From Dethiosulfatarculus sandiegensis (GTDB taxonomy: Bacteria > Desulfobacterota > Desulfarculia > Desulfarculales > Desulfarculaceae): a stretch of 64,000 nucleotides of DNA. Below, piece after piece: positions 10,233 to 18,920 of the stretch; within the stretch, counting starts at the first letter, position 1; every line of letters starts with the position of its first letter. The translations under genes and the position numbers were made by a program. Where the stretch lies: the NCBI RefSeq assembly GCF_000931935.2, contig NZ_AZAC01000015.1:55518-119517 (forward strand). Reading direction: 5' to 3'. Below the pieces are notes generated by a model. It saw only the letters and a list, made by a program, of their open reading frames with translations, was not told the DNA's origin and searched no databases.

Positions 10233-10877
10233 TGTCATTTCCCTGACATGGTTTTAACTCTTGACCGTGTCTCCCAAAATGCGTTTTCAGGTGCTTTTGG
10301 AAGCATCGTTTTAAAAAGCGTCTCCTTATTTCCGTTTTTTTGCCCTCTCTATGAATCGGCTGGTTAATTATTTAAAATAATATGGCTTTTACAGTTTGCG
10401 TAATTCGCAGGGTGCGTTTCCCCGGGGCCCTGGCAGGCGCAGATTTTTCACGGTGAATCCCGCCTTGGTTTTACAGCTGTTTTAAAAACACATGTTAAAG
10501 CCTGATATAAAAATAATCCTTTCCAAAGGCCGCCTTAAATAAGCATAATCAGGCCCAAGGCTACAGACAGGCTGCCGGTTAATATTATTTTTGGATAACT
10601 TATTGATTCGTAAGGCTAAATGTAATTTATGATTCGGTTGGGCCAAAGGCGTGCGCTTTTGTTTTCACAGATGATGTCAAGGGGTCCGGGAGACCTTTGG
10701 GTGGTGCAACCGATTTTAAAAACCATTTGCCGCCGACAGGACTTAACTCCCCAACTGGACGCATGGTAGGCTGGCTGTCAACATAAAAGTCAACGGCTTT
10801 ATTTTTCCTTGCCGGTAAAATTCATTCAAGGTATTGATATCCTATGTCAAATGGCAGGATTGCCTTGACTGGTTATC
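10233..10877. other. intergenic spacer upstream of motA
   Basis: About 645 bases without a supported gene. The stretch around 10300-10660 is AT-rich. It is the natural place for activator sites of the sigma-54 promoter at its right end, but no repeated operator was recognised. Confidence 0.4.
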
Positions 10878-10893
10878 TGGCGCGGATGTTGCA
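10878..10893 (+). promoter_or_regulatory. sigma-54 promoter of the motA-fliA operon
   Basis: TGGCGCGGATGTTGCA matches TGGCAC-N5-TTGCA with one mismatch and exact GG/GC spacing. It lies 37 bases before the motA start codon. Confidence 0.78.
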
Positions 10894-10929
10894 TGATCCT
10901 GTTTCGATAGGGAGGCTCTAGGAGGGGTA

Positions 10930-11694
10930 ATGGATCTGGCTACCATTATAGGCATTGTCAGCGCGTTCGCCTTGGTTGTTATCGCCATGAGCCTTGGCGG
11001 CAGTGTTGGGCAGTTTATTGACGTCAAAAGCCTTTTGATTGTGGTCGGCGGAACCATCGGCGTGACCCTGATCAACTATCCTTTAAGGGATCTGCTCAAG
11101 TTGATAGGGATTGTAAAACAGGTGTTTTTCTCCCGGGTGGTCCCCGTACCCCAGCTGATAAGCCAGTTTGTGGAATATGCCACCAAGGCCAGGCGCGAGG
11201 GGATTTTAGCCTTGGAGGCCATCATGAAAGAGGTTAACGACCCCTTTTTACGAAAAGGTCTGCAATTGACCGTGGATGGTCTAGAGCCTGCGGCCATAAA
11301 GGAAATTCTGGAAACGGAGATCGATTATGTGGCCGACCGGCATCGTCTGGGGGCCGAGATTTTCCTGACCATGGGCACCTTTGCTCCTGCTTTGGGCATG
11401 ATCGGTACATTGATCGGCCTGGTCCAGATGTTGGCAGCCATGGACGATCCCTCCTCCATTGGCCCGGCCATGGCTGTTGCCATCATAACCACCTTTTACG
11501 GTGCGGTTATGGCCAACATGGTGTTTCTTCCCATGAGCGGCAAACTGCGCAACCGCTCCCAGGAAGAGGTTATGGTAAAGGAATTGATTTTAAACGGGGT
11601 TCTCTCCATCGCCCGGGGCGACAACCCCAGGGTGATTGAGCAGAAACTGCACAGCTTTTTGCCCCCTGCCTTACGGCAGTCGGTCTTTAAATAG
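10930..11694 (+). CDS. motA: flagellar stator protein MotA
   Basis: MotA is the inner-membrane stator subunit that couples ion flow to torque on FliG. The 254-residue protein has four predicted membrane segments: about residues 4-22, 32-50, 145-168 and 176-198. The segment 3-4 region reads GTFAPALGMIGTLIGLVQML, which holds the conserved Pro and the Thr/Ala ion-path positions. The large cytoplasmic loop between segments 2 and 3 includes the charged stretch that meets FliG. It resembles the compact MotA/PomA group rather than the E. coli form. AGGAGG lies before the ATG. It is the first gene of the long operon and is followed by two motB-like genes. Confidence 0.95.
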   Translation: MDLATIIGIVSAFALVVIAMSLGGSVGQFIDVKSLLIVVGGTIGVTLINYPLRDLLKLIGIVKQVFFSRVVPVPQLISQFVEYATKARREGILALEAIMKEVNDPFLRKGLQLTVDGLEPAAIKEILETEIDYVADRHRLGAEIFLTMGTFAPALGMIGTLIGLVQMLAAMDDPSSIGPAMAVAIITTFYGAVMANMVFLPMSGKLRNRSQEEVMVKELILNGVLSIARGDNPRVIEQKLHSFLPPALRQSVFK

Positions 11695-11714
11695 AAGCGA
11701 AAGGGGGCCCGCCT

Positions 11715-12494
11715 TTGGGTCGCAGCAAGCAACAAGAGCCGGATCGACCAAGCATTGTGGTGCTTTACACCTCTTTGATGATCCTTTTGCTTGCTTTTTT
11801 TATCCTGCTGAACGCCTTCAGCACCACCGAGGAAACCAGGCTTATCAAGGCGGTTAAATCAGTGGGCGATGCCTTTGGAGCGGCCAAGGGCAGCGTGAGC
11901 CCTTTGAGGCTGGGCTATTCAAGTTCCGGCAGCTCCTATAAAGCGCCGATCAACCCGGTGGAGCAGGACTATCTGGCCTTGAGGGGCCTGGCTTCTGATC
12001 AGGATAATATAGAAGATGTGAGACTACTCAGAAGCCAATCGAAGAAGACCCTGGTGATGACCGACGCCCTTCTGTTCATGCCCGGCTCAATTGAACTTGG
12101 CGAGCGGGGAGAGGAGTTTTTGTTGCGGGTGGCTGAGGTGATCCGGGGCAGAAGTTACCCGGTAAGCGTCAAGGGACACACGGATGATGAGGAGAGTTCC
12201 GACGTTGGGGGGCGTAACAACTGGCGTTTGAGTGCGGAAAGGGCCCTGGCTGTGGTGAGGTTTCTTGCCTCCAAGGGGGTGGACCCCACCAGACTGGCCG
12301 CCTTTGGCCTGGCCGGTTACCGGCCCATGGTGCCAAGGACAAACCCCAATCATCTACGCCTTAACAACCGGGTGGAACTTGTTTTTGACGCCAAAGACTC
12401 CAGTTTTTATCAGATTCCCGATGGCAAGGCCCAAAGAAGACTTGATTTCAAGGGCTTTACCTTTGATCTTTTCAAAGATGAGGATAAAGACTAG
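11715..12494 (+). CDS. MotB-like OmpA-domain protein lacking the channel Asp
   Basis: This 259-residue protein has one N-terminal membrane segment (about residues 13-34) and a C-terminal OmpA/MotB peptidoglycan-binding domain (about 110-235). That domain includes VKGHTDDEES and LSAERALAVVRFLASKGV, and GYRPMVPRT later on. In MotB and PomB the membrane segment carries an ion-binding Asp in a context like FADLMTLLL. Here the same position reads LYTSLMILLLAFF, so Asp is replaced by Ser20. It may be a second, non-conducting stator partner or a wall anchor. The start is TTG 11715 after GGGGGCCCG. It sits between motA and a normal motB in one operon. Confidence 0.85.
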   Translation: MGRSKQQEPDRPSIVVLYTSLMILLLAFFILLNAFSTTEETRLIKAVKSVGDAFGAAKGSVSPLRLGYSSSGSSYKAPINPVEQDYLALRGLASDQDNIEDVRLLRSQSKKTLVMTDALLFMPGSIELGERGEEFLLRVAEVIRGRSYPVSVKGHTDDEESSDVGGRNNWRLSAERALAVVRFLASKGVDPTRLAAFGLAGYRPMVPRTNPNHLRLNNRVELVFDAKDSSFYQIPDGKAQRRLDFKGFTFDLFKDEDKD

Positions 12495-12496
12495 CC

Positions 12497-13228
12497 ATGG
12501 GCAGAAAGGGAGACCAGGGAGTTAAAATGGACCCTCTGGGCTGGATGTTCACGTTCAGCGATCTGGTCACCCTTTTGCTTACTTTCTTTGTGATGCTTTT
12601 GACTATGAAGGAGCCGGAGGTCCCCAAGATGCAAGAGGCTTTTGGTTTCTTCGCAGCGGGCGGTTCGCCTGCCATAATGGATATAGATGGGGCGAAGCCA
12701 AAGGACGCCTCGACTCCGGGGGCCATACATAAGCCTTCGGTCGATGATCTGCTCAAGGAAAGTGTGAAACTTTCCATGGAGATGGGGTTGCCTCCCGCCG
12801 CCAAGGCGGCTTTGGCTCAAAAGCTCCAGGGCAAGGTGTCTTTCAGAAGGGATCAAAGGGGCGAGGTGATCACCTTGGCCAATGACCTTTTGTTTGGCCC
12901 GGCCAGCGCGGCCCTCTCGGATAAGGCGCGCAGGGCTCTTAAGGAAGTGGCGGTGGTTTTAAGGCAGGTCGACGTCCCCATGGTGGTGGAAGGGCATACA
13001 GACGACGCCCCTCCCAATCCGGCCACCGGTTTCAGGGATAATTGGCAACTTTCCCTGGCCAGGGCCCTGGCTGTGCTTGACTATCTGGTACAGGAACAAG
13101 GTCTGCCCCCTGATCTCATGCGGGTGGGGGCCCTGGGTGAAACCAGGCCGCTCAAACCCAACCGGAGCAGGGAGCAGAGGGCCATGAACCGGCGCACCGA
13201 GATTGTGCTCTTGACCGGGGAATCATGA
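12497..13228 (+). CDS. motB: flagellar stator protein MotB
   Basis: MotB anchors the stator to peptidoglycan and carries the ion-binding Asp. The 243-residue protein has the membrane segment WMFTFSDLVTLLLTFFVML with the conserved Asp at residue 22. A variable plug/linker follows, then a C-terminal OmpA-like domain (about 125-240) with VEGHTDDAPP and LSLARALAVLDYLVQ. The ATG is two bases after the stop of the preceding MotB-like gene. The FSDL context is closer to PomB than to E. coli MotB, but the coupling ion (H+ or Na+) cannot be decided from this alone. Confidence 0.92.
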   Translation: MGRKGDQGVKMDPLGWMFTFSDLVTLLLTFFVMLLTMKEPEVPKMQEAFGFFAAGGSPAIMDIDGAKPKDASTPGAIHKPSVDDLLKESVKLSMEMGLPPAAKAALAQKLQGKVSFRRDQRGEVITLANDLLFGPASAALSDKARRALKEVAVVLRQVDVPMVVEGHTDDAPPNPATGFRDNWQLSLARALAVLDYLVQEQGLPPDLMRVGALGETRPLKPNRSREQRAMNRRTEIVLLTGES

Positions 13229-13299
13229 TGCCTGACCAGAAGATAAGCTCTTCCCCTTTGGAGTTGGGGAAATGTTGATAAAGGCTCGGGAAAAAAGCA

Positions 13300-13319
13300 G
13301 GCCCGCGGGCCGGTTTTTT
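13300..13319 (+). terminator. possible weak terminator between motB and fliL
   Basis: A GC palindrome (GGCCCGCGGGCC) is followed by GGTTTTTT inside the 213-base motB-fliL gap. The stem is short, so it may only attenuate the operon. Confidence 0.35.
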
Positions 13320-13441
13320 AAGGTGCTTACAGAAATCCCGGGCGATTTTGAGGGTGAAGGCAGCAGGGCTTTGGCGGCATATCCCCCAAAGAGGTTTTCC
13401 TGCTGAGACCTGGTTGGCTCCTCGGGGCCCAGGAGGGAAAA

Positions 13442-14008
13442 ATGGCTGAAGAAGAAATGGAAATGGAAGTTGACGGCGGGGAGAAAAAGAAAAAAAAGTC
13501 TCCGCTTTTGAAGATCATCATTCTTGTGGTTCTTTTGCTGATTCTCGGTGCGGGCGGATTTTTTGGCTGGCAGTATTTTATGGCCGAGCCCGAGCCCCCG
13601 GCAGAGGACAAGGCCAAGGCGGAGGACGCCCAGCCTGCCGAAGAAGGAGCACCGGGCGAAAAAGGAGCCAAAGCCAAAGACGGGGAAAAGGCCAAAGAAG
13701 CCCAAGGTACGGTTATCAATCTGGAACCTTTTGTGGTTAATCTGGCCGACCATGGCGGCAAACGCTATCTGCGCCTTTCCCTGGCGGTTGACGCCAAGGA
13801 GGAAAAAATCAGAAAAGAGATAGTGGCCCGCATGCCTATAATCAGGGATTCCGTGCTGCTTTTGCTGACCAGTAAGAGTTACGGGGAAATCTCAAACGTA
13901 TCCGGGAAACTGCGCCTGCGTAACGAGGTTTTGCAGGCGTTTAACCGGGCCTTGGCGGGCAAGGGTTCGGTTCACGCCGTGTATTTTACCGAGTTTGTGG
14001 TTCAGTAG
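13442..14008 (+). CDS. fliL: flagellar basal body protein FliL
   Basis: FliL is a single-pass inner-membrane protein that surrounds and activates stator units. The 188-residue sequence has a short cytoplasmic basic/acidic N-terminus, a membrane helix at about residues 21-42 and an acidic Ala/Glu/Lys-rich linker (45-85). The periplasmic FliL domain runs from VINLEPFVVNLAD to the C-terminal end VYFTEFVVQ, which is the typical family terminus. AGGAGGG precedes the ATG. It lies 9 bases before fliM and is one of two fliL-type genes in this operon (the other starts at 24440). Confidence 0.92.
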   Translation: MAEEEMEMEVDGGEKKKKKSPLLKIIILVVLLLILGAGGFFGWQYFMAEPEPPAEDKAKAEDAQPAEEGAPGEKGAKAKDGEKAKEAQGTVINLEPFVVNLADHGGKRYLRLSLAVDAKEEKIRKEIVARMPIIRDSVLLLLTSKSYGEISNVSGKLRLRNEVLQAFNRALAGKGSVHAVYFTEFVVQ

Positions 14009-14017
14009 GGGTGCATC

Positions 14018-14986
14018 ATGAGCAAGATTCTCAGCCAGGACGAGGTCGATGCTCTGCTCAAGGGGATGAGCGGCGGCGAGATCGAGGTGGAGACCGACAC
14101 CGGTCCCGGGGCGGACGGGGTCATAGTTTATGACCTCACCAACCAGGACCGGATCATCCGGGGTCGCATGCCTACCCTGGAGATTATAAATGATCGATTC
14201 GCCAGGCTTTTCAGAACCACATTGAGCAGCGCGGTGCGCAAGATCGTGGATATGACCACCACCAGTGTGGATATGGTGAAGTTCGGCGAGTTCATGCGCT
14301 CTTTGCCTGTGCCCACCAGTCTGCATATTTTTAAAATGGACCCCTTGCGCGGCCACGCCATATTTGTGCTGGAATCAAAGCTGGTCTTCAACCTGGTGGA
14401 GACCTTTTTCGGCGGCGCGGGCACCGGAGAGGTTAAGATAGAGGGCCGGGATTTTACCGCTATTGAGCAACAGCTCACCCGCAAGGTGGTGAGCATGGGG
14501 CTAAAGGACCTGGAACAGGCCTGGAAACCGGTGCATGAGGTGACCATGGTCTATCAGCGCACCGAGATCAACCCCCAGTTCGCCTCCATTGTGCCGCCTT
14601 CGGATGTGGTCATTGTGATCAAGTTCGAGATGGAGATGGAGCATGCCGCGGGCACCATAACCATCTGCATACCCTATTCCACTATAGAACCTATCCGCTC
14701 CAAGCTTTATGCGGGTTTCCAGAGCGATCAGCTGGAAGTGGACCACGAGTGGATGAGGCGCTTCCGCACCCAGCTCAGAGAGGCCAAGGTGGATTTTACG
14801 GTGGAGCTGGGGCGCACCCATATCACCAGCGGTGAACTGCTTGATTTAAAGGTGGGTGACGTAATGAAGCTGGATAAGGATGTGAGCGACACCCTGGTGG
14901 GGATGGTGGAGGGTGTGCCCAAATTCAAAGGCAAACCGGGAACCTTCCGGGGCGCCAAGGCCTACCGGGTGGAGGACTTTACCTGA
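14018..14986 (+). CDS. fliM: flagellar motor switch protein FliM
   Basis: FliM forms the middle of the C-ring and binds phospho-CheY. The 322-residue product begins with the CheY-binding helix (ILSQDEVDALLKGM). The CheC-like middle domain follows (about 45-230, with LPVPTSLHIFKMDPLRG and TFFGG), then the C-terminal SpoA domain that pairs with FliN (LGRTHITSGELLDLKVGDVMKLD). Length and domain order are standard. It is separated from fliN by 131 bases containing GC-rich hairpins, a longer gap than others in the operon. Confidence 0.96.
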   Translation: MSKILSQDEVDALLKGMSGGEIEVETDTGPGADGVIVYDLTNQDRIIRGRMPTLEIINDRFARLFRTTLSSAVRKIVDMTTTSVDMVKFGEFMRSLPVPTSLHIFKMDPLRGHAIFVLESKLVFNLVETFFGGAGTGEVKIEGRDFTAIEQQLTRKVVSMGLKDLEQAWKPVHEVTMVYQRTEINPQFASIVPPSDVVIVIKFEMEMEHAAGTITICIPYSTIEPIRSKLYAGFQSDQLEVDHEWMRRFRTQLREAKVDFTVELGRTHITSGELLDLKVGDVMKLDKDVSDTLVGMVEGVPKFKGKPGTFRGAKAYRVEDFT

Positions 14987-15117
14987 GGGCGTCCGGTTTT
15001 TTTGTTTGAGGTCCCCACTCGCGGGCCGCAGACGCCCGCAAAAAGCAAGCACCCGGGGATTGAAATAGTTTGTCAAAGGCCGGAAAACCTTCGGCCCCAA
15101 CAAAAAGGTGATTGATC

Positions 15118-15474
15118 ATGCCCGATGAATGGGAAGACGGACAGAATGGAGATTTGGGAGGCGAGGCTTCGCTGGAAGAGTTCGGCGAACCGGAGGCCCC
15201 CGCGCCTGCACAGGCACAGAATATTGATTTTATTCTGGATATTCCCTTGGAGGTTACGGTTGAACTGGGGCGCACCACCATGCTCATAAACGATCTTTTA
15301 CAGTTGGGCCAGGGGTCTGTGATAGAGCTGAACAAACTGGCCGGCGAACCCCTTGAGATCCTGGTCAATCGTAAGCTTATCGCCAGGGGCGAGGTGGTGG
15401 TGGTTAATGAGAAATTCGGTGTGCGCCTAACCGATATCGTCAGCCCCATTGAACGCGTAAAATCCCTGTCCTAG
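15118..15474 (+). CDS. fliN: flagellar motor switch protein FliN
   Basis: FliN is the lower C-ring subunit and binds FliH during export. The 118-residue protein has a variable acidic N-terminus (1-35) and a single SpoA domain at 38-115 (DIPLEVTVELGRTTMLINDLLQ; SVIELNKLAGEPLEILVN; RGEVVVVNEKFGVRLTDIV). The start is ATG 15118, seven bases after AAGGTG; an in-frame TTG six bases upstream is less likely. It precedes fliO by a few bases. Confidence 0.94.
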   Translation: MPDEWEDGQNGDLGGEASLEEFGEPEAPAPAQAQNIDFILDIPLEVTVELGRTTMLINDLLQLGQGSVIELNKLAGEPLEILVNRKLIARGEVVVVNEKFGVRLTDIVSPIERVKSLS

Positions 15475-15483
15475 GAGATGGGT

Positions 15484-15936
15484 ATGAGTCGCGCATTGGC
15501 TGTCATATCGGTTGCCCTTATCATCTTGGCCAGCGCCTGCCCGGCCCTGGCCGGGCAAGAGGATGCCGCAAACGATCTGGCCCAGGGGGATTTCAGCCTG
15601 GCTTTACTGAACATGGTGGCCGGATTGGCCCTGGTGTTGGGTATCATGCTCTTGCTTTTTTGGGCGGCCAAACGCTTTTTACCCTCCGGTTTCACCGGTG
15701 GTGCGGCCGGCATGCGCATAATCAGCCGCTTACCTTTGGGGCCGCGCAAGTTTCTGGCCCTGGTCAAGGTGGGCGACAAGGTTCTGGTTTTGGGTGTGAG
15801 CCCGGACCGGATCAATCTATTGACCACCTTTGAAGATTCCGAAGAGTTCAACATGCTTCTAAAAGAAAAGGGTGCAGGCCTGGCTTTTGGGGAGATCTTC
15901 AAAAAGGCCAAAGCCAAAAAGGAGGAAGGCAATTGA
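15484..15936 (+). CDS. fliO: flagellar biosynthetic protein FliO
   Basis: FliO assists assembly of the FliP ring of the export gate. The 150-residue product has an N-terminal signal-like hydrophobic segment ending in CPALAGQE. A membrane helix follows (about residues 42-62, [24 protein letters not shown]), then a cytoplasmic beta-domain with the family-type sequence [31 protein letters not shown] 15484 is preferred over ATG 15478 because TAGGAG is only properly spaced for the second. The gene lies between fliN and fliP and its stop overlaps the fliP start. Confidence 0.88.
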   Translation: MSRALAVISVALIILASACPALAGQEDAANDLAQGDFSLALLNMVAGLALVLGIMLLLFWAAKRFLPSGFTGGAAGMRIISRLPLGPRKFLALVKVGDKVLVLGVSPDRINLLTTFEDSEEFNMLLKEKGAGLAFGEIFKKAKAKKEEGN

Positions 15937-16691
15937 AACGCCTGGCCCTTTTAGCTTTACCCGTTCTTTTGGCCCTGTTCTGGGTGGATCCGGCCTGGGC
16001 CCAGGAAGGCGTCTTGAGGCTGCCCACCATAACCATGGGAGTGGAAGAGGCGGTCAATCCGGAGCAGGTCTCCACGGCTTTGCAGATAGTGGTCCTGCTG
16101 ACCATATTGACCCTCGCGCCCGGCATATTGATCATGACCACCAGTTTCACCAGGCTGGCGGTTGTGTTTTCCCTTTTGCGAAACGCCATGGGCACCCAGC
16201 AGATGCCCCCGGCCCAGATCATCGTGGGGCTAAGCCTTTTTTTGACCTTTTTTATCATGGCCCCGGTCTTCAACCAGATACATGAAACAGCCCTGCAACC
16301 CTACATAGACGGGAAGCTTGGGCAGGAAGAATTTTTAAAAAAAGCCGCCGGTCCTTTGCGCTCCTTCATGCTGAAACAGACCAGGCAAAAGGACCTGGGG
16401 CTTTTCATGAAGATAGCAGGTGAGGAAAAACCGAAAAACGCAGACGACGTACCCTTGACCAGCCTGATTCCCGCTTTTGTGATCAGTGAACTTAAGACAT
16501 CGTTCCAAATAGGTTTTTTGTTATATGTTCCCTTCCTGGTCATAGATATGGTGGTGGCCAGTGTGCTTTTGTCCATGGGTATGATGATGCTGCCGCCGGT
16601 AATGGTTTCCCTGCCGTTTAAATTGATGCTTTTTGTATTGGTGGACGGCTGGTTCTTGATTGTGGGTTCCTTGGTCAGGAGTTTTGCCTGA
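15933..16691 (+). CDS. fliP: flagellar type III export gate protein FliP
   Basis: FliP makes the pentameric core of the export gate with FliQ and FliR. The 252-residue protein has a cleavable signal peptide ([20 protein letters not shown]). The diagnostic blocks follow: [39 protein letters not shown] and [20 protein letters not shown]. Several membrane helices fit the known topology. It starts with TTG 15933 that overlaps the fliO stop and lies just behind GGAGGAAGG, so translation is coupled to fliO. Confidence 0.96.
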   Translation: MKRLALLALPVLLALFWVDPAWAQEGVLRLPTITMGVEEAVNPEQVSTALQIVVLLTILTLAPGILIMTTSFTRLAVVFSLLRNAMGTQQMPPAQIIVGLSLFLTFFIMAPVFNQIHETALQPYIDGKLGQEEFLKKAAGPLRSFMLKQTRQKDLGLFMKIAGEEKPKNADDVPLTSLIPAFVISELKTSFQIGFLLYVPFLVIDMVVASVLLSMGMMMLPPVMVSLPFKLMLFVLVDGWFLIVGSLVRSFA

Positions 16692-16740
16692 CCTTTACAT
16701 CGGCTCCCCTTTTGGGGGGGGAACCGGCAGAGGTGTTTGC

Positions 16741-17010
16741 ATGACCACGGATTTTATCATCGGCTTTGCCAAGATGGCGGTTGAGACAACCCTGCTTCTT
16801 GCCATGCCCATGCTGGGGCTCGGCATGATTGTGGGACTTGTGGTGAGCATTTTTCAATCCGTGACCCAAATCCAGGAGATGACGCTCACCTTTGTGCCGA
16901 AGATTTTGGCGGTCATGCTGGGGCTTCTGATCTTTGGGCCCTGGATGCTTAACCGGCTTATGAGTTTTACCCAGGGGATTTTTACCAATTTCCCGGACTA
17001 TATAAGATAA
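16741..17010 (+). CDS. fliQ: flagellar export gate protein FliQ
   Basis: FliQ is the 89-residue two-helix membrane subunit of the export gate. The first helix region reads LLLAMPMLGLGMIVGLVVSIFQ and is followed by the conserved SVTQIQEMTLTFVPKIL. The second helix is ILAVMLGLLIFGPWML. The start is ATG 16741; upstream in-frame codons would fall in the fliP overlap region and lengthen the protein beyond the family norm. It is placed between fliP and fliR as usual. Confidence 0.95.
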   Translation: MTTDFIIGFAKMAVETTLLLAMPMLGLGMIVGLVVSIFQSVTQIQEMTLTFVPKILAVMLGLLIFGPWMLNRLMSFTQGIFTNFPDYIR

Positions 17011-17025
17011 AGGGGTGAAAAGGGC

Positions 17026-17802
17026 GTGATTCTGGAAGGTTTTGATTTTGGTCAATGGATGGCCTTTTTGCTGGTGCTTGTAAGGACAAGCGCCGTTATG
17101 GCCACCATGCCCTTTTTCAGCTCCCAGAACCTGCCGCCCATGGCCAAGGCAGGGCTCAGTTTTGCCCTGGCTATCTGGCTTTATCCGGTGGTTAAACTGG
17201 ATCCGGCGTTATTTCCGAATAATGTTTGGCAGTTGGCCCTTTTGGCCGTGGGCGAGCTTATGATCGGAGCCATTTTGGGGTTCACGGTGCGCCTTTTTCT
17301 CACCGCGGTTCAGATAATGGGTCAGCTGGTGGGGTTTCAAATGGGCTTTGCCGTGGCCAACGTCATTGACCCCATGGGAGGCGGACAGGTTTCGGTATTG
17401 GCGCAACTATGCTATTTAATGGTACTTTTAACTATGTTTGCCGTTGGGGGGCACCTTTGGATCATAAAGGCCCTGGCCGACAGTTTCACCCTGATCCAGC
17501 CCGGCGGCTTTGCCCTGAGCGAAAATCTCTATGCCCAGATGCTCAAGTATTCGGGGGGAATGTTTTCCATGGCCGTGCGTTTGGGTGCGCCGGTTATAGG
17601 GGCGCTTTTGTTCACCCAAGTCACCATGGGCATTCTGGCCAAGACCGTGCCCCAGATGAATATCCTGATTGTGGGTTTTCCTCTCACCATCAGTGTAGGC
17701 TTGTTTTTCCTGGCCGTGACCATTCCCTTGATTGTCAGCCATATGGCAGCCACTTTCAGGGGGTTGGGACCGGTTTTCATAGGTCTTTTAAAGGCAATGT
17801 AG
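17026..17802 (+). CDS. fliR: flagellar export gate protein FliR
   Basis: FliR completes the export gate (FliP5-FliQ4-FliR1). The 258-residue membrane protein shows repeated hydrophobic helices and the family blocks RTSAVMATMPFFSSQNLP, VGELMIGAILGFTVRLF and QLVGFQMGFAVANVIDPMGG, plus MGILAKTVPQMNILIVGFPL near the C-terminus. The start is GTG 17026. It ends three bases before flhB, the next export component. Confidence 0.95.
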   Translation: MILEGFDFGQWMAFLLVLVRTSAVMATMPFFSSQNLPPMAKAGLSFALAIWLYPVVKLDPALFPNNVWQLALLAVGELMIGAILGFTVRLFLTAVQIMGQLVGFQMGFAVANVIDPMGGGQVSVLAQLCYLMVLLTMFAVGGHLWIIKALADSFTLIQPGGFALSENLYAQMLKYSGGMFSMAVRLGAPVIGALLFTQVTMGILAKTVPQMNILIVGFPLTISVGLFFLAVTIPLIVSHMAATFRGLGPVFIGLLKAM

Positions 17803-17805
17803 AAA

Positions 17806-18903
17806 ATGGCGGATAAGGGCGCACAGGATAAAACCGAAAAACCAACTTCGCGACGCAGGCAAAAGGCGCGTGAACAGGGCCAGGTGATCAAGAGCCAGGA
17901 GCTTAACAGCGTGGCGGTTCTCATCACCGGGCTCATGGCGATTTGGTTTGGCGGCGGTTACCTCTCCAGTCAGATTTCCAACCTGATGCGCGAAACCTTT
18001 GCCAATGTGGCCCAGATCAATTTTTCGCCTTCCGAGGCGGCGGCCATGATCACCAAATATATCGGTTATTTTTTGATAACCGCCGTACCGGTTTGGCTGG
18101 CCGTGTTTGTGGCCGCGGCCCTGGTGAACATAGCCCAGGTGGGCTTTCTGCTGGCGCCAAAACGGCTTAAACCGGATCTGAGCAAGCTGAGCCCTTTGAA
18201 GGGATTCAAAAAGTTTTTTGCCCTTCGCACCTTTGTGGAGGCAATTAAAAATATTCTGAAGCTGACGATTGTGGGATTTGTGGCTTATCTCACAGTACGC
18301 GCCGAATGGGAGAACCTGCCTGATCTGGGGCAGGAAGAAGTGATCCAGATAGTTTCTTATATCATCGATGTCTGCTTCACCATATTCTGGCGTTGTGTTC
18401 TGGCCATGTTCGTTCTGGCGGTTATGGACTGGGCCTATCAGAAATACGAGCATGAAAAAGAACTCAAAATGTCCAAGCAGGAGGTCAAGGACGAATACAA
18501 ACAGACCGAGGGCGACCCCCAGGTTAAGTCCCGCATCCGCTCCTTGCAAAGGGAACAGGCCAGAAACCGCATGATGGCGGAAGTGCCCCAGGCGGATGTG
18601 GTGGTTACAAACCCCACCCACCTGGCCGTGGCCCTGGCTTACAGGTCCCATGAAATGGATGCGCCGGAAGTGGTGGCCAAGGGCGCCAACAAGATCGCAC
18701 TCAAGATCAAGGAAATCGCCCGGGAGAACGGAGTGCCGGTTATCGAAGACAAGCCCCTGGCCCAGGCGCTTTTCAAGGCGGTTGAAGTTGGCCAATCCAT
18801 CCCGGGCGAACTGTATGAGACTGTGGCCACCATCCTGGCCCACGTATACCGAATGAAGAACCGGCACCGCGAAGTGCTGAACCGTGCCGGTAAAGGCAGT
18901 TAG
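17806..18903 (+). CDS. flhB: flagellar export switch protein FlhB
   Basis: FlhB sits at the export gate and changes substrate specificity from rod/hook to filament proteins after autocleavage. The 365-residue protein begins with the typical DKTEKPTSRRRQKAREQGQV. It has four membrane helices (to about residue 210), a basic linker and the cytoplasmic domain with the self-cleaving NPTH motif (TNPTHLAVAL, cleavage between about Asn269 and Pro270). FliK from the hook operon acts on this domain. Length and motifs are normal; it lies between fliR and flhA. Confidence 0.96.
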   Translation: MADKGAQDKTEKPTSRRRQKAREQGQVIKSQELNSVAVLITGLMAIWFGGGYLSSQISNLMRETFANVAQINFSPSEAAAMITKYIGYFLITAVPVWLAVFVAAALVNIAQVGFLLAPKRLKPDLSKLSPLKGFKKFFALRTFVEAIKNILKLTIVGFVAYLTVRAEWENLPDLGQEEVIQIVSYIIDVCFTIFWRCVLAMFVLAVMDWAYQKYEHEKELKMSKQEVKDEYKQTEGDPQVKSRIRSLQREQARNRMMAEVPQADVVVTNPTHLAVALAYRSHEMDAPEVVAKGANKIALKIKEIARENGVPVIEDKPLAQALFKAVEVGQSIPGELYETVATILAHVYRMKNRHREVLNRAGKGS

Positions 18904-18920
18904 GCTGATAAAAGGAAAAT

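Noticed and set aside
17788..18867. Long minus-strand open frame opposite flhB
   Set aside because: His/Gly-rich translation typical of the antisense of a GC-rich gene; flhB on the other strand is certain.
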